DNA of 64,000 bases. It comes from Bradyrhizobium hipponense. Lineage in GTDB: Bacteria > Pseudomonadota > Alphaproteobacteria > Rhizobiales > Xanthobacteraceae. Of this stretch, positions 17,984 through 26,195 are shown one piece after another (position 1 is the stretch's first letter; the number at the start of each line of letters is the position of its first letter). The stretch spans positions 62,001-126,000 of the forward strand of contig NZ_VSTH01000015.1 of the NCBI RefSeq assembly GCF_008123965.1, in the 5' to 3' direction. The notes below the pieces were generated by a model, which saw nothing but the letters and a program-made list of their open reading frames with translations, was not told the origin of the DNA and did not search any database. Made by a program: the position numbers and the translations under genes.

Positions 17984-20344
17984 CTACCATTTGAACGCGG
18001 CCGAGATCTCGTAGGTGCGCGGCGCGCCCAGGAGGATCTGATCGGGATAGAACGGATCGCCCCAGATCGCGTAGCGCTTGTCGGCGATGTTGCGCACCCG
18101 GAAGGTCAGGCGCGCCTGGTCCACCGCAGAGAATACTGTCCTGGGGATGTCGATGAAGGCGTAGACATCGGCCACGGTGTAGGCCTTCAGCGTCACGACG
18201 TTCGCATCGGTGTTGTAGCGGTCGCCGACATGACGGCCGACGATGCCGAGCTCGACCGGCCACGGTGTGAAGAAGCGGTAGGACGCGCCGGCGTTCGCAA
18301 CGATCCTTGGCACGTTCGGCGGTGTATTGCCCGAGAACGAGCCGCCGGCGAAATTGTAGTCGGCATAGCGGGCATCGACATAGGCGATGTTGCCCCAGAG
18401 CCGCAAAGGCTCGATCGGGCGCACCGAGGCGGCGAGCTCGACGCCTTTCGATTCCTGCCGTCCTGCGATGTTGAGCTGCATGCCGCCGGCCGCAGCATAG
18501 ACGTTCTTGCGCAGGATGTCGTAGGCCGAGAACGACCACTCTGCCCGGTTGTCCCAGAACAGGTGCTTGACGCCGGTCTCGTAGGTGCGCGCGGTCGTCA
18601 GATCGAGCGGCTGGGTCGGACCGAGCAGGAAGATGTTGTTGGCGGAGATATCGGCGCCGGTGGCGTACTGGCTGAAGAAGGTCAAGCCGGGAGCGGCCTC
18701 CCAGGTGTAGCCGATGCGGCCGGTCACCGGCGCCCAGTCCTTCGAGAACGGGAAGTTCGCCTTCTCCAGCCCGTTCACATCGGTCGAGTTGCGGTCGAGC
18801 CCGATATGCTCCACGCGCAGGCCGCCGACAAGGGCGAAGCTTCGCGTGAGCTTGAGCCGGTCCTCGAACGACAGTGCCTCGTTGTCGATGCGCGCGGTCT
18901 GTTGCTGCGTCGTGAGCAGGCCGTAGTAGCCGCGGGCGGGATCGACCAGCGGAACGGAGTCGCCGGGGAAATTTGCGGCGCCCGGCCGAACAAAATCGAG
19001 ATAGCTTGACGAAAGCGTCGTGACCAGGCGGTTGTCGAAGCCTGCGATGTTCGCATCCCAGGTCAGGTCGGTGATGTTGCCAACCAGGCGCTGGCTGTGC
19101 GCGACATAGAACCGTTCACGATCGACCGTGTTCGTACCAGAGTTGAATGCCTCGATCTCATTGTTAAACCAGGTTCGCTCGGCGCCGTAGCCATAGGCTT
19201 GGCTTTTCAACGTCAGGTCAGGCGCCAGCTTCAGCTCAAAACCACCGCGCAGCCACACTTCCTGCGCTACGTTTCGGTTGTCGAGGACGTTGTAGTTGGT
19301 GTTGAACGTGCGGTCGTCGATGGTGACCGGTCCGAGATTTGTCTTGTTGAAGTTCGAGACGTAGTTACCGGAAACGATACCGGTCGTCGCGTGCGATCCG
19401 CTGAAGGCGATCGGCACCAGCGGCACGCCCCAATAGGCCTTCGAGCGGTCTTCCCGATATTCGATCGCGCCCCAGACCTTGAGACTGTCGGAGATGCGGT
19501 AATTGAGCTGCCCCGACACGTCGAGCGTTTTGGTGTTGGTGTCGTCGACAAAACCGTTGAGCGAGGAGCGGCTGATGTCGAAGCGGTAGTCGAGGCCCTG
19601 GACGTTGGTGCTGCCGCCGGAGCCGTAATGCGCCCGGAAGGAATTCAGGGAGTCCCAGGAAAAGTCCGCCTCGTTGCGGATCGGTCCGGTGTGCGGCTGC
19701 TTGGTGACGAGGTTGATCGCGCCGCCGGCGGCGCCCTCGCCCGAGATCAACGAGGTCGGCCCTTTCACAAATTCCACCGCTTCCAGATTAGCCGTGTCGG
19801 TGATCCGCGAGGTCATGTTCTGCGGGCCGATCTTGATGCCGTTGTAGAGCGCGTTGATCTGGCTGTTGGTGAAGCCGCGCATCGAGAAGGCCGAAGGCTC
19901 GGCCGGATTGTCGCCGGAGGTGACGCCGACCGCGCCCTGCGCAACGTCGGACACGGTACGGTAGCCCTGCTCGCGCATGGTTTCGGCCGAGATCACCTCG
20001 ACGGTCGCAGGCGTTTCACGCACGGTCAGGCCGAGGCGCGAGGCGCTCTCGGCGACCGCATTGGTGTTGAGCGGCGTCTGCGCAACGGCAGCCGGCACGA
20101 CCGGCTTTGGCGCCGCCGGTGCTACAGCCTGCCTGTTTGCGGCCGCGCGACGTGCACCCTGTCCTACGCGTCGGGCGGGCTTGGCCGGCCTGCGGGACGG
20201 TTCAGGCGCGGTCACCTCGACGGGCGGCAGCGGGTCGCGGACTTGCTGCGCCAAGGCGGCCGGGATATCGACAGCGGCAAACGATGTGAGAGCAGCAGAC
20301 ACGAGCAAGAATTGGCGCGATCGCACTCTACGGACGGAAAACAT
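17984..20344 (-). CDS. TonB-dependent outer-membrane receptor under B12-riboswitch control
   Basis: A 786-aa receptor. It has a signal peptide (cleavage near residue 32, ALA-QQ), a Pro/Ala/Arg-rich spacer (about 40-95), a plug domain (about 105-225, with VEFVKGPTSLISGEGAAGGAINLVTK) and a long beta-barrel ending in FKW, the terminal aromatic needed for membrane assembly. By sequence it is of the siderophore-receptor class, without an N-terminal signalling domain. A cobalamin riboswitch upstream argues that the ligand is a corrinoid or cobalt chelate instead of iron. Its ribosome-binding site GAGG lies 8 bases from the ATG, inside a hairpin (20350-20394). Confidence 0.93.
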   Translation of the reverse strand: MFSVRRVRSRQFLLVSAALTSFAAVDIPAALAQQVRDPLPPVEVTAPEPSRRPAKPARRVGQGARRAAANRQAVAPAAPKPVVPAAVAQTPLNTNAVAESASRLGLTVRETPATVEVISAETMREQGYRTVSDVAQGAVGVTSGDNPAEPSAFSMRGFTNSQINALYNGIKIGPQNMTSRITDTANLEAVEFVKGPTSLISGEGAAGGAINLVTKQPHTGPIRNEADFSWDSLNSFRAHYGSGGSTNVQGLDYRFDISRSSLNGFVDDTNTKTLDVSGQLNYRISDSLKVWGAIEYREDRSKAYWGVPLVPIAFSGSHATTGIVSGNYVSNFNKTNLGPVTIDDRTFNTNYNVLDNRNVAQEVWLRGGFELKLAPDLTLKSQAYGYGAERTWFNNEIEAFNSGTNTVDRERFYVAHSQRLVGNITDLTWDANIAGFDNRLVTTLSSSYLDFVRPGAANFPGDSVPLVDPARGYYGLLTTQQQTARIDNEALSFEDRLKLTRSFALVGGLRVEHIGLDRNSTDVNGLEKANFPFSKDWAPVTGRIGYTWEAAPGLTFFSQYATGADISANNIFLLGPTQPLDLTTARTYETGVKHLFWDNRAEWSFSAYDILRKNVYAAAGGMQLNIAGRQESKGVELAASVRPIEPLRLWGNIAYVDARYADYNFAGGSFSGNTPPNVPRIVANAGASYRFFTPWPVELGIVGRHVGDRYNTDANVVTLKAYTVADVYAFIDIPRTVFSAVDQARLTFRVRNIADKRYAIWGDPFYPDQILLGAPRTYEISAAFKW

Positions 20345-20349
20345 GGTCT

Positions 20350-20394
20350 AGACCTCGGTATGACGTCAGTGGCACGTCACAGCGAACGAGGTCT
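20350..20394 (-). promoter_or_regulatory. Hairpin sequestering the TonB-receptor ribosome-binding site (riboswitch expression platform)
   Basis: Perfect arms AGACCTCG and CGAGGTCT lie at the two ends (20350-20357 and 20387-20394), with a nested TGACGT/ACGTCA stem inside. On the mRNA the 3' arm contains the GAGG Shine-Dalgarno of the receptor gene. Formation of this hairpin would therefore block translation, the usual mode of Gram-negative cobalamin riboswitches. It lies between the riboswitch core and the start codon. Confidence 0.65.
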
Positions 20395-20461
20395 CACCCT
20401 TGGCTTGTCAGCCTTCGATGAAGCCGAATGTCTGTACTCCCCGACCGACATCTTCGCGTGT

Positions 20462-20656
20462 GACCACGGCTGACGGCAGGTCTCCTGGCTTGCGGGTCAT
20501 CACCTCAGCGTCGCCTTCCCGGGACCGAGATACCCAGTGGCTCGTGACGCAAGATTCGCCGCTTACAGTTGCGGGGGCAGCCGCGGCATTGGGGACGACG
20601 TCCCCGCACCGCATTCCCTTTTCATCCCCGGATGGGGAAACCGTCACGGCCATCTA
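20462..20656 (-). promoter_or_regulatory. Cobalamin riboswitch upstream of the TonB receptor
   Basis: Read on the minus strand the region shows the B12-element signatures in order: GGGAATGCGGTG, the core CCCGCAACTGTAAGCGG, GAGCCACTGGG, GGGAAGG, and the B12 box AGCCAGGAGACCTGCC. Boundaries are approximate. The distance to the receptor ATG is about 120 bases and contains a hairpin that hides the ribosome-binding site. Binding of adenosylcobalamin should reduce receptor and PepSY-protein synthesis. Confidence 0.95.
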
Positions 20657-20735
20657 GGATTACGATCCAGACAGAGTCAATGTGCCTGTTGCGGCGTTGT
20701 TGCCACAGCGACCAACTTTCCTTGGAGATTTTCGC

Positions 20736-21308
20736 ATGGAAGGCGAGACCTTCCTCTGGCTTATACGTCACGCGGCCGTCGACGGCGTCGCGGGGACCAT
20801 CCATGCGACCGATGCGCCGGCCGACCTCGGCGATCGCGCGCAATTGGAGGCGCTGCGGCGATATCTGCCGCAGGACGCGGTCAGTTACGCGAGCCCGGCG
20901 CGGCGGACGGTCGAGACGGCACGCGCGCTCGGGCTCGAACCGGAGTTGGTGGACGAATTGAGCGAACAGGATTTCGGCGACTGGACAGGGCGGCGGCACG
21001 ACGACCTTGCCGCGACGGGTGGCGACGCCTATGCGCAATTTTGGAGCGATCCGGCGCGCGCTCGGCCGCCCGGCGGTGAGAGCTTCGAGGATCAGGTCGC
21101 GCGCGTTCGGCCGGGCCTGTCACGGATCGGAGCAGGGTCCGCAACGCTGGTCGTGCATTCCGGCACCATCCGGGCTGCACTGTGCATCGCGCTCGATCTG
21201 ACGCCCGAAGCGGCCTTGCGCTTCGTGATCGATCCGCTGTCGCTGACACGGATCGATCGGCTCTCGACGGGCTGGCGTGTCGTCTCGGTCAATCAGCGCA
21301 TAGCATAA
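20736..21308 (+). CDS. Histidine phosphatase family protein, probable alpha-ribazole phosphatase
   Basis: A 190-aa protein of the phosphoglycerate-mutase-like family. It has the phosphohistidine loop LIRHA (R11, H12), the SEQDFGDWTGRR segment typical of alpha-ribazole phosphatases, and the second catalytic histidine in LVVHSGTIRA. The ATG at 20736 has GGAG 10 bases upstream; an earlier in-frame start (20682) lacks this. It is convergent with cobT, whose product makes alpha-ribazole phosphate, so dephosphorylation of that compound is the likely job (called CobC in enterics, not the PLP enzyme CobC at 39615-40580). Confidence 0.85.
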   Translation: MEGETFLWLIRHAAVDGVAGTIHATDAPADLGDRAQLEALRRYLPQDAVSYASPARRTVETARALGLEPELVDELSEQDFGDWTGRRHDDLAATGGDAYAQFWSDPARARPPGGESFEDQVARVRPGLSRIGAGSATLVVHSGTIRAALCIALDLTPEAALRFVIDPLSLTRIDRLSTGWRVVSVNQRIA

Positions 21309-21314
21309 GCCGGA

Positions 21315-22367
21315 TCAGGCCGGACGATCCGGCACATTGGCCTGCGCAAACGTCGCCATGCCGTTGTGAAGACTGCAGGCAAGCCGCACCAGCGGCAGCG
21401 CGATCGCGGCGCCAGACCCTTCCCCGAGCCTGAGATCGAGACTGATCAGCGGCTGGACGTTCAGGGCGCGAAGCACCAGCCGATGCCCCTGCTCCGCCGA
21501 TTGGTGCGACGGCAGCAGGAACGGCTGGCAGGACGGGTTGAGGCGCACCGCCGCCAGGGCCGCGACCGATACGATGAAACCGTCAATCAGGATCGGAATG
21601 CGGGCTTGCGCGGCCGCGATGATCGCGCCGCAGATCGCCGCGATTTCGAGTCCGCCAACGCCGCACAGGATCTTTTCAGCCGATGCACCGGCAACCCCAT
21701 GACGCTCGATCGCGGCATCGATCACGCGCGCCTTGTGCGCGCGGCCGGCCGCATCGACGCCGGTGCCGCTGCCGGCGATCTCCTCGGCGCTCACGCCGAG
21801 CAGGCCTGCGGCAATCGCCGCTGATGTCGTGGTGTTGCCGATGCCCATCTCGCCGAAGATCAGAAGATCGGGTTGGCTCGCTTCTGCGCGCACGACCGCG
21901 CGCTGTCCGGCTTCGAAGGCAAATGCCAGCTCTGCCGGCTCGAGCGCAGCTTCCACACTGAAGTCGCGGGTGCCGTTGCGCGGCTTGTCGGTGACTGCGC
22001 CCGCCATTTCCTCCTGCGCCAGCGTGCCGGCGTCGATCACCTCCAGGCCGGAACCCAATTCACGCGCCAGCACCGAGATCGCGGCTCCACCCGAGGCAAA
22101 ATTCGCCATCATCGCAATCGTCACCTCTTGCGGATAGGCAGAGACGCCCTGCGCGACGATGCCGTGATCGCCGGCGAAGATGATGATCGGCACACGGCCG
22201 GCGCGAGGCTGCTCGGTCGCTTGCAGGCCAGCGAGCTCGATCGCGAGATGCTCGAGCCGGCCGAGCGCGCCGGTCGGTTTTGTCAGTTGTGCCTGACGCG
22301 CGATTGCCGCCGCGCGATGGACCGCGGAGATATCGGGGCATTTTTGATAGACCCATTCGGGAAGCAT
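21315..22367 (-). CDS. cobT: Nicotinate-nucleotide--dimethylbenzimidazole phosphoribosyltransferase
   Basis: A 350-aa enzyme (family about 340-360) that transfers the phosphoribosyl group of nicotinate mononucleotide to dimethylbenzimidazole, giving alpha-ribazole phosphate. Clear family segments are KPTGALGRLEHLA, the FAGDHGIVAQGVSAYPQEVT block, GEMGIGNTTTSAAI and the catalytic-loop region near the C-terminus (FLLPSHQSAEQGH, RLGEGSGAAIALPLV), which holds the glutamate base. It is the last gene of the riboswitch-controlled cbiM-cobF-cobT unit, 15 bases after cobF. The Pseudomonas denitrificans name for this enzyme is CobU. Confidence 0.97.
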   Translation of the reverse strand: MLPEWVYQKCPDISAVHRAAAIARQAQLTKPTGALGRLEHLAIELAGLQATEQPRAGRVPIIIFAGDHGIVAQGVSAYPQEVTIAMMANFASGGAAISVLARELGSGLEVIDAGTLAQEEMAGAVTDKPRNGTRDFSVEAALEPAELAFAFEAGQRAVVRAEASQPDLLIFGEMGIGNTTTSAAIAAGLLGVSAEEIAGSGTGVDAAGRAHKARVIDAAIERHGVAGASAEKILCGVGGLEIAAICGAIIAAAQARIPILIDGFIVSVAALAAVRLNPSCQPFLLPSHQSAEQGHRLVLRALNVQPLISLDLRLGEGSGAAIALPLVRLACSLHNGMATFAQANVPDRPA

Positions 22368-22382
22368 GCTGCCTCGCTTGGC

Positions 22383-23132
22383 TTATGGCCTGCGCTTGAG
22401 AATGTAACTGTCCATGATCCAGCCATGTTGCTCGCGCGCTTGCTGGCGTGCAGCCACGATGCGTGGGGCGATCTCCGCAAGCGCGCCGGACATGACGATC
22501 TGATCTGGCATGCCGAGATACGCGCCCCACCAGATGTGCAGGCCTTCCGGATCGAGCGACTGGAATGCCGTGCCGCCGTCGAGCATCACCACCACGGTGT
22601 CGATGCCTTGCGGCCAGCCGCCTTCGCGCAAGCGGCGTCCGGTCGTGACCAGAAAGGGTTTGCCGATATCGTTGAGCGGCAGCGCATGCGCCGCGCACAG
22701 CGCCTGGATCGATGTGATGCCGGGGATGACTACGATCTTCGGCAAGGGATCGAGCCGCCGCGCAATGCGCAGCGAAGAATCGTAAAGCGACGGATCGCCC
22801 CAGATCAGCAGCGCAACGCGGCCCTCACCCTTGAGATGGCTTGCGATCGTCTGTGACCAGACAGCGGCCACCGCGTCGTGCCAGTCGTCCACGCCCTTGC
22901 GATAGTCTGCTTCGGCCGTGTCGCGCACGGGAAGATCGAATTCAGCAATGCGCGTCGTGTCGCTGGTGAGCACGTCGGCGCAGATCGTCCGCCGCAAATC
23001 GGCGAGATCGGATTTCGCTGCCCCCTTGCGCGGGATCAGGACGACGTCGGCCGCATTGATGGCACGAACCGCGGCGCGCGTGAGCTGCTCGGGATCGCCG
23101 CAACCGATGCCTATCAGGGAGAGCGTGAGCAT
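22383..23132 (-). CDS. cobF: Precorrin-6A synthase (deacetylating)
   Basis: A 249-aa SAM-dependent methyltransferase of the tetrapyrrole methylase family. It methylates C-1 of the macrocycle with loss of the acetyl group, converting precorrin-5 to precorrin-6A. The SAM-binding start LSLIGIGCGDPEQLT fits CobF specifically, as does the GDPSLYDSSLRI segment. The start at 23132 (MLTLSLIG) matches the family N-terminus; eight extra codons upstream are unlikely. CobF occurs only in the aerobic route, consistent with cobG in the window. Confidence 0.96.
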   Translation of the reverse strand: MLTLSLIGIGCGDPEQLTRAAVRAINAADVVLIPRKGAAKSDLADLRRTICADVLTSDTTRIAEFDLPVRDTAEADYRKGVDDWHDAVAAVWSQTIASHLKGEGRVALLIWGDPSLYDSSLRIARRLDPLPKIVVIPGITSIQALCAAHALPLNDIGKPFLVTTGRRLREGGWPQGIDTVVVMLDGGTAFQSLDPEGLHIWWGAYLGMPDQIVMSGALAEIAPRIVAARQQAREQHGWIMDSYILKRRP

Positions 23133-23177
23133 CTTACCTGCGAAGGGCGGCCGCATCGGCCGCCCTTCGGCTTGTCT

Positions 23178-23855
23178 CTAGGCCGCGTTGTGCAGACGCG
23201 GCGTGACGAGGCCGGGCGCGGTAACGCCGCGCAGCGACTTTGCCAGCGCCAGCACGGCGAGATCCGCCAGCGGCTCTATCACGATCACCAGCGCGTAAGA
23301 CGCCGCAAAGGTCGCGATGTTGGCTAGATTGGTCGCACCGAAGCCGGAGCCATAGAGCGCCCAGAACGCGACCCAGGCGATGACGCCGGACTGATACGTG
23401 GTCGAGAGCACCAGCGCCTGGCGATATTGAAGGTCAACATAGGCAGTGTTGCGCGGAATGATCCGCGTGGCGATTGCCTGGATCGCGAACAACGGCACCA
23501 GCAGCGTGGTGACGTTCATGCCATACTGCGGCAGGTCGACCGGCTCGAAGAGCACGCCCTGGAGCAAAAGTCCGAGCGCGAGGCCGAAGGCCGCCGGCGC
23601 TGCGCCGAACAGCAGGAACAAGGTCGAGCCGAGGATGAAGTGGACCTCGGAAACCCCAACCGGAAAGTGCGGCAGGATCTCGAAGAATGTGAAGACGAGG
23701 CCTGTGGTGGCGACCGTCCGCGCCGCGAACGAGCCGATGCCCTGCTCGCGCATGGTCTGGGCCGCAAGTTTCAGCGCAACGCCGCCTGTGGCGATGCCAG
23801 TTGCGTAACTCAACACGAGCTTGGCGCCCGTTACGATCCCGGGTTCGATATGCAT
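23178..23855 (-). CDS. CbiM-like energy-coupling-factor transporter permease (cobalt uptake), stand-alone
   Basis: A 225-aa polytopic membrane protein starting MHIEPGIVTGAK. The Met-His N-terminus and following helix resemble the metal-binding N-terminus of CbiM. About six hydrophobic helices follow, including FHFILG-type and FEPVDLPQYGMNV loops. It is the first gene behind a B12 riboswitch and has an AGGAAGGA ribosome-binding site. No CbiN, CbiQ or CbiO partner is nearby, so it is either a solo importer or borrows coupling subunits encoded elsewhere. Cobalt specificity is inferred from riboswitch and context. Confidence 0.85.
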   Translation of the reverse strand: MHIEPGIVTGAKLVLSYATGIATGGVALKLAAQTMREQGIGSFAARTVATTGLVFTFFEILPHFPVGVSEVHFILGSTLFLLFGAAPAAFGLALGLLLQGVLFEPVDLPQYGMNVTTLLVPLFAIQAIATRIIPRNTAYVDLQYRQALVLSTTYQSGVIAWVAFWALYGSGFGATNLANIATFAASYALVIVIEPLADLAVLALAKSLRGVTAPGLVTPRLHNAA

Positions 23856-23902
23856 GGCTCAGATCCTTCCTGCCGTCACACCCGACGGCCTTGGCCTCAA
23901 AA

Positions 23903-24060
23903 CGTGCACGGCCGGTCTCCTGGCTCGCGGTTCACTGGGTTCTCCGGCCTTCCCGAGCCTTGCGGCCCAGTGGCTGATTGGAGCCCCTCACCGCTTACAG
24001 TCGCGGGGGCGGCTGGGGTTTTGAGCGCCGCTATTTGGTCCGCCCATCCCCATTCCCGAT
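23903..24060 (-). promoter_or_regulatory. Cobalamin riboswitch upstream of cbiM-like gene, cobF and cobT
   Basis: Minus-strand signatures are GGGAATGGGGATGGG, CCCGCGACTGTAAGCGG, GCCACTGGG, GGGAAGG and the B12 box AGCCAGGAGACC near 23913-23925. The leader then contains a GCCGTC/GACGGC hairpin whose 3' arm abuts the AGGAAGGA ribosome-binding site of the CbiM-like gene. I do not see a clear U-tract terminator, so translational control is more likely. Boundaries are approximate. Confidence 0.94.
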
Positions 24061-24095
24061 TATGCTCCGGCGCTTTGCGCCGCGTCGAGCACCAT
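24060..24095 (-). CDS. Possible 11-codon leader ORF before the second riboswitch
   Basis: An ATG at 24095 preceded by AGGAGAGG (4-base spacing) opens an 11-aa reading frame (MVLDAAQSAGA) that ends exactly where the riboswitch begins. A GC-rich hairpin CGGCGC-N3-GCGCCG lies inside it (24068-24082). It could be a translated leader, the debris of a longer gene, or chance. It is reported because the ribosome-binding site is strong and the position is exact. Low confidence. Confidence 0.2.
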   Translation of the reverse strand: MVLDAAQSAGA

Positions 24096-24156
24096 GCCTC
24101 TCCTGTGTGCCCCTTTCGCAAGCCGGGCGTCAAGGGGCGAAGGGCAGCCGCGAGTG

Positions 24157-24888
24157 TCATGACGGATATTCTCCCGCCAAGGCACCGAACAGGATGACGG
24201 CCGCCGTGGAGGCCGCGCCACCCCGCGCAAGCTGTTCGGCCAGCTCGGCAATGGTGGTGCGGACCAGCCGTTCGTCGGAGCGGCCAAGGGATTCGGCCAG
24301 CAGCGCCGGTGTGCCTGGGGCGAGGCCATGTTCGATCAATTTTGCGGCAAGCGCCGGAAAGGTGCGGCGGCCCATATAGACGACGGTGGTTGCTTCCGGA
24401 TCAGCCAGCGCCGCCCAATTCAGGTTCTGCGGAAGGTCGCCGGTGACATCCGCTCCGGTCACGAACTGCACCCGACGCGAGGTGTGGCGCCGTGTCAGGG
24501 GAATGCCAGCTTGTGCGGCCGCAACGCAGGCTGAGGTGACGCCGGGAATGATCTCGTAGCCGATGCCGGCGTCGCGCAGCGTCTCAATCTCCTCCTCAAG
24601 CCGGCCGAAAATACCGGCATCGCCCGACTTCAGGCGCACGACACGTGATCCGGTCGCGGCATAGTCGACCAAGAGACGGTTGACGTGGTGCTGCTTGGTC
24701 GAGGGCCGGCCCGCCCGCTTCCCAACTGCGACGAGATTGGCGCCGGGCCGGGCCAGATCGAGAATCGCGCCGGATGCGAGATCGTCGTAGAGCACGACGT
24801 CAGCCTCGCGCAGCCGCGCAGCGCCCTTGACCGTGAGAAGCTCGGGATCACCGGGACCGGCGGAGATAAAAGTGACGAACCCGCTCAC
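24157..24888 (-). CDS. cobA: Uroporphyrinogen-III C-methyltransferase
   Basis: A 243-aa tetrapyrrole methylase that adds methyls at C-2 and C-7 of uroporphyrinogen III to make precorrin-2, the branch-point step into B12. The SAM site FISAGPGDPELLTVKGA opens the protein. VVRLKSGDAGIFGRLEEE and VTSACVAAAQAGIPLTRR are SUMT signatures. It lacks any CysG-type dehydrogenase domain, so it is the monofunctional SUMT form. It overlaps cobB by 4 bases (ATGA) and is the last gene of the long minus-strand cob run; about 100 bases separate it from the next riboswitch. Confidence 0.96.
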   Translation of the reverse strand: MSGFVTFISAGPGDPELLTVKGAARLREADVVLYDDLASGAILDLARPGANLVAVGKRAGRPSTKQHHVNRLLVDYAATGSRVVRLKSGDAGIFGRLEEEIETLRDAGIGYEIIPGVTSACVAAAQAGIPLTRRHTSRRVQFVTGADVTGDLPQNLNWAALADPEATTVVYMGRRTFPALAAKLIEHGLAPGTPALLAESLGRSDERLVRTTIAELAEQLARGGAASTAAVILFGALAGEYPS

Positions 24889-26195
24889 CGGTCCTCCGCG
24901 ATCAGGTGAAAGAACGTGCCGGTGGCATGGCCGCGCCGCGAGCCGGTCTCGGCGATGACCGCACCGCTCGCGTCATGCACGACCGCGAGTGGCGTATCCG
25001 GCTGCGCGACGATGGTTGAATAATGGAACTCGTGGCCGCGCAGGCGCGCACCGGCGTCGTGCCCCGGCATTGGCGCGGCAAGCTCGGCCAGACGATAGCC
25101 CAGATGCATGCGGCGTTTGGCAAAGCTCGTCTCCAGGCCGAGCAGGCCAGTCATCTCATGGCGAACGCCTTCGGCGTCGGTGAGGCCTGCTCCCAGCACC
25201 ATATAGCCTCCGCATTCGCCATGCACCGGCCGCGTCTCGGCGAAGGCGCGCAAGCCGCTGCGAAAGCCGGTATTGGCGGCGAGTTGGCCAGCGTGAAGCT
25301 CGGGATAGCCGCCGGGCAACCAGCAGACATTGGCATTGGGATCGGGCGTTTCGTCGGCGAGCGGCGAGAATGTCGATATCTCTGCGCCGGCGGCGCGCCA
25401 CCCCTCCAGCATATGCGGATAGACGAATGAGAACGCGGCATCGCGCGCCAGTGCGATACGCTGACCTGGCGGCGTCACGTTCAAGCCGTTTCCCGCCGGC
25501 TGCGGCGACCACGCGGCGGCCGATCGCAGCACGGCATCGAGGTCGATATGGGTGCTGACGAAGCGCGCAGCTTCATCGATCAGGCTGGCGATTTCTGCCT
25601 GTTCCTCGGCCTGCACCAGGCCGAGATGCCGCTTCGGCAGGCTGATCTCGGCATGGCGCGGCAGCGCGCCGAACACGGCGATGCCGGCATCGCCAAGCGC
25701 ACGCCGCACGAGGTCTTCATGGCGTGCGCTCGCGATGCGGTTGAGCACGACGCCGGCAAGGCGCACGCCGGCACGGTAGTCGCGAAGACCTGCGGCGATG
25801 GCCGCCGCGGTCTGCGCCTGTCCGGACGGATCGATCACCAGAACCACCGGCCAGCCCAGCATCTGCGCGATGTCGGCAGTCGCACCGGTGCCGGAGACAC
25901 CGGGCGCAGCGACGCCGTCGAATAGGCCCATCGAGCCCTCGGCAAGCACGACATCGGCGTCCGCACCGCGACCGACGAGATGCGCGATGGTCCCGCGATC
26001 CATGGCCCAACTGTCGACGTTAACGGACGCGCGACCTGTGGCGGCCGCATGAAACGCAGGGTCAATATAATCCGGCCCGCTCTTGAAGCACTGCACCTGC
26101 AATCCGCAATTGCGCCAGGCGCGCGCGAGCGCCAGCGTCAGCGTCGTCTTGCCGACGCCGGAGGCCGGCGCGGAGATGACGAGACCCGCGGGCAT
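24885..26195 (-). CDS. cobB: Hydrogenobyrinate a,c-diamide synthase
   Basis: A 436-aa ATP- and glutamine-dependent amidase that amidates carboxylates a and c of hydrogenobyrinate. The N-terminal domain has the P-loop SAPASGVGKTTLT and GPDYIDPAFH. The C-terminal class I glutaminase-like domain has the nucleophile Cys in VHGECGGYMVLG and a His near the C-terminus (RGHEFHYST). Length matches the 430-440 aa of the Pseudomonas denitrificans enzyme. It overlaps cobM by one base (TGATG) and cobA by four. Confidence 0.97.
   Translation of the reverse strand: MPAGLVISAPASGVGKTTLTLALARAWRNCGLQVQCFKSGPDYIDPAFHAAATGRASVNVDSWAMDRGTIAHLVGRGADADVVLAEGSMGLFDGVAAPGVSGTGATADIAQMLGWPVVLVIDPSGQAQTAAAIAAGLRDYRAGVRLAGVVLNRIASARHEDLVRRALGDAGIAVFGALPRHAEISLPKRHLGLVQAEEQAEIASLIDEAARFVSTHIDLDAVLRSAAAWSPQPAGNGLNVTPPGQRIALARDAAFSFVYPHMLEGWRAAGAEISTFSPLADETPDPNANVCWLPGGYPELHAGQLAANTGFRSGLRAFAETRPVHGECGGYMVLGAGLTDAEGVRHEMTGLLGLETSFAKRRMHLGYRLAELAAPMPGHDAGARLRGHEFHYSTIVAQPDTPLAVVHDASGAVIAETGSRRGHATGTFFHLIAEDR

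Noticed and set aside
20682..20735. Longer N-terminus for the histidine phosphatase starting at 20682
   Set aside because: The catalytic LIRHA motif is normally within the first 15 residues, and only the ATG at 20736 has a GGAG site.
24109..24144. Rho-independent terminator after cobA
   Set aside because: The stem is bulged and no U-tract follows on the minus strand.
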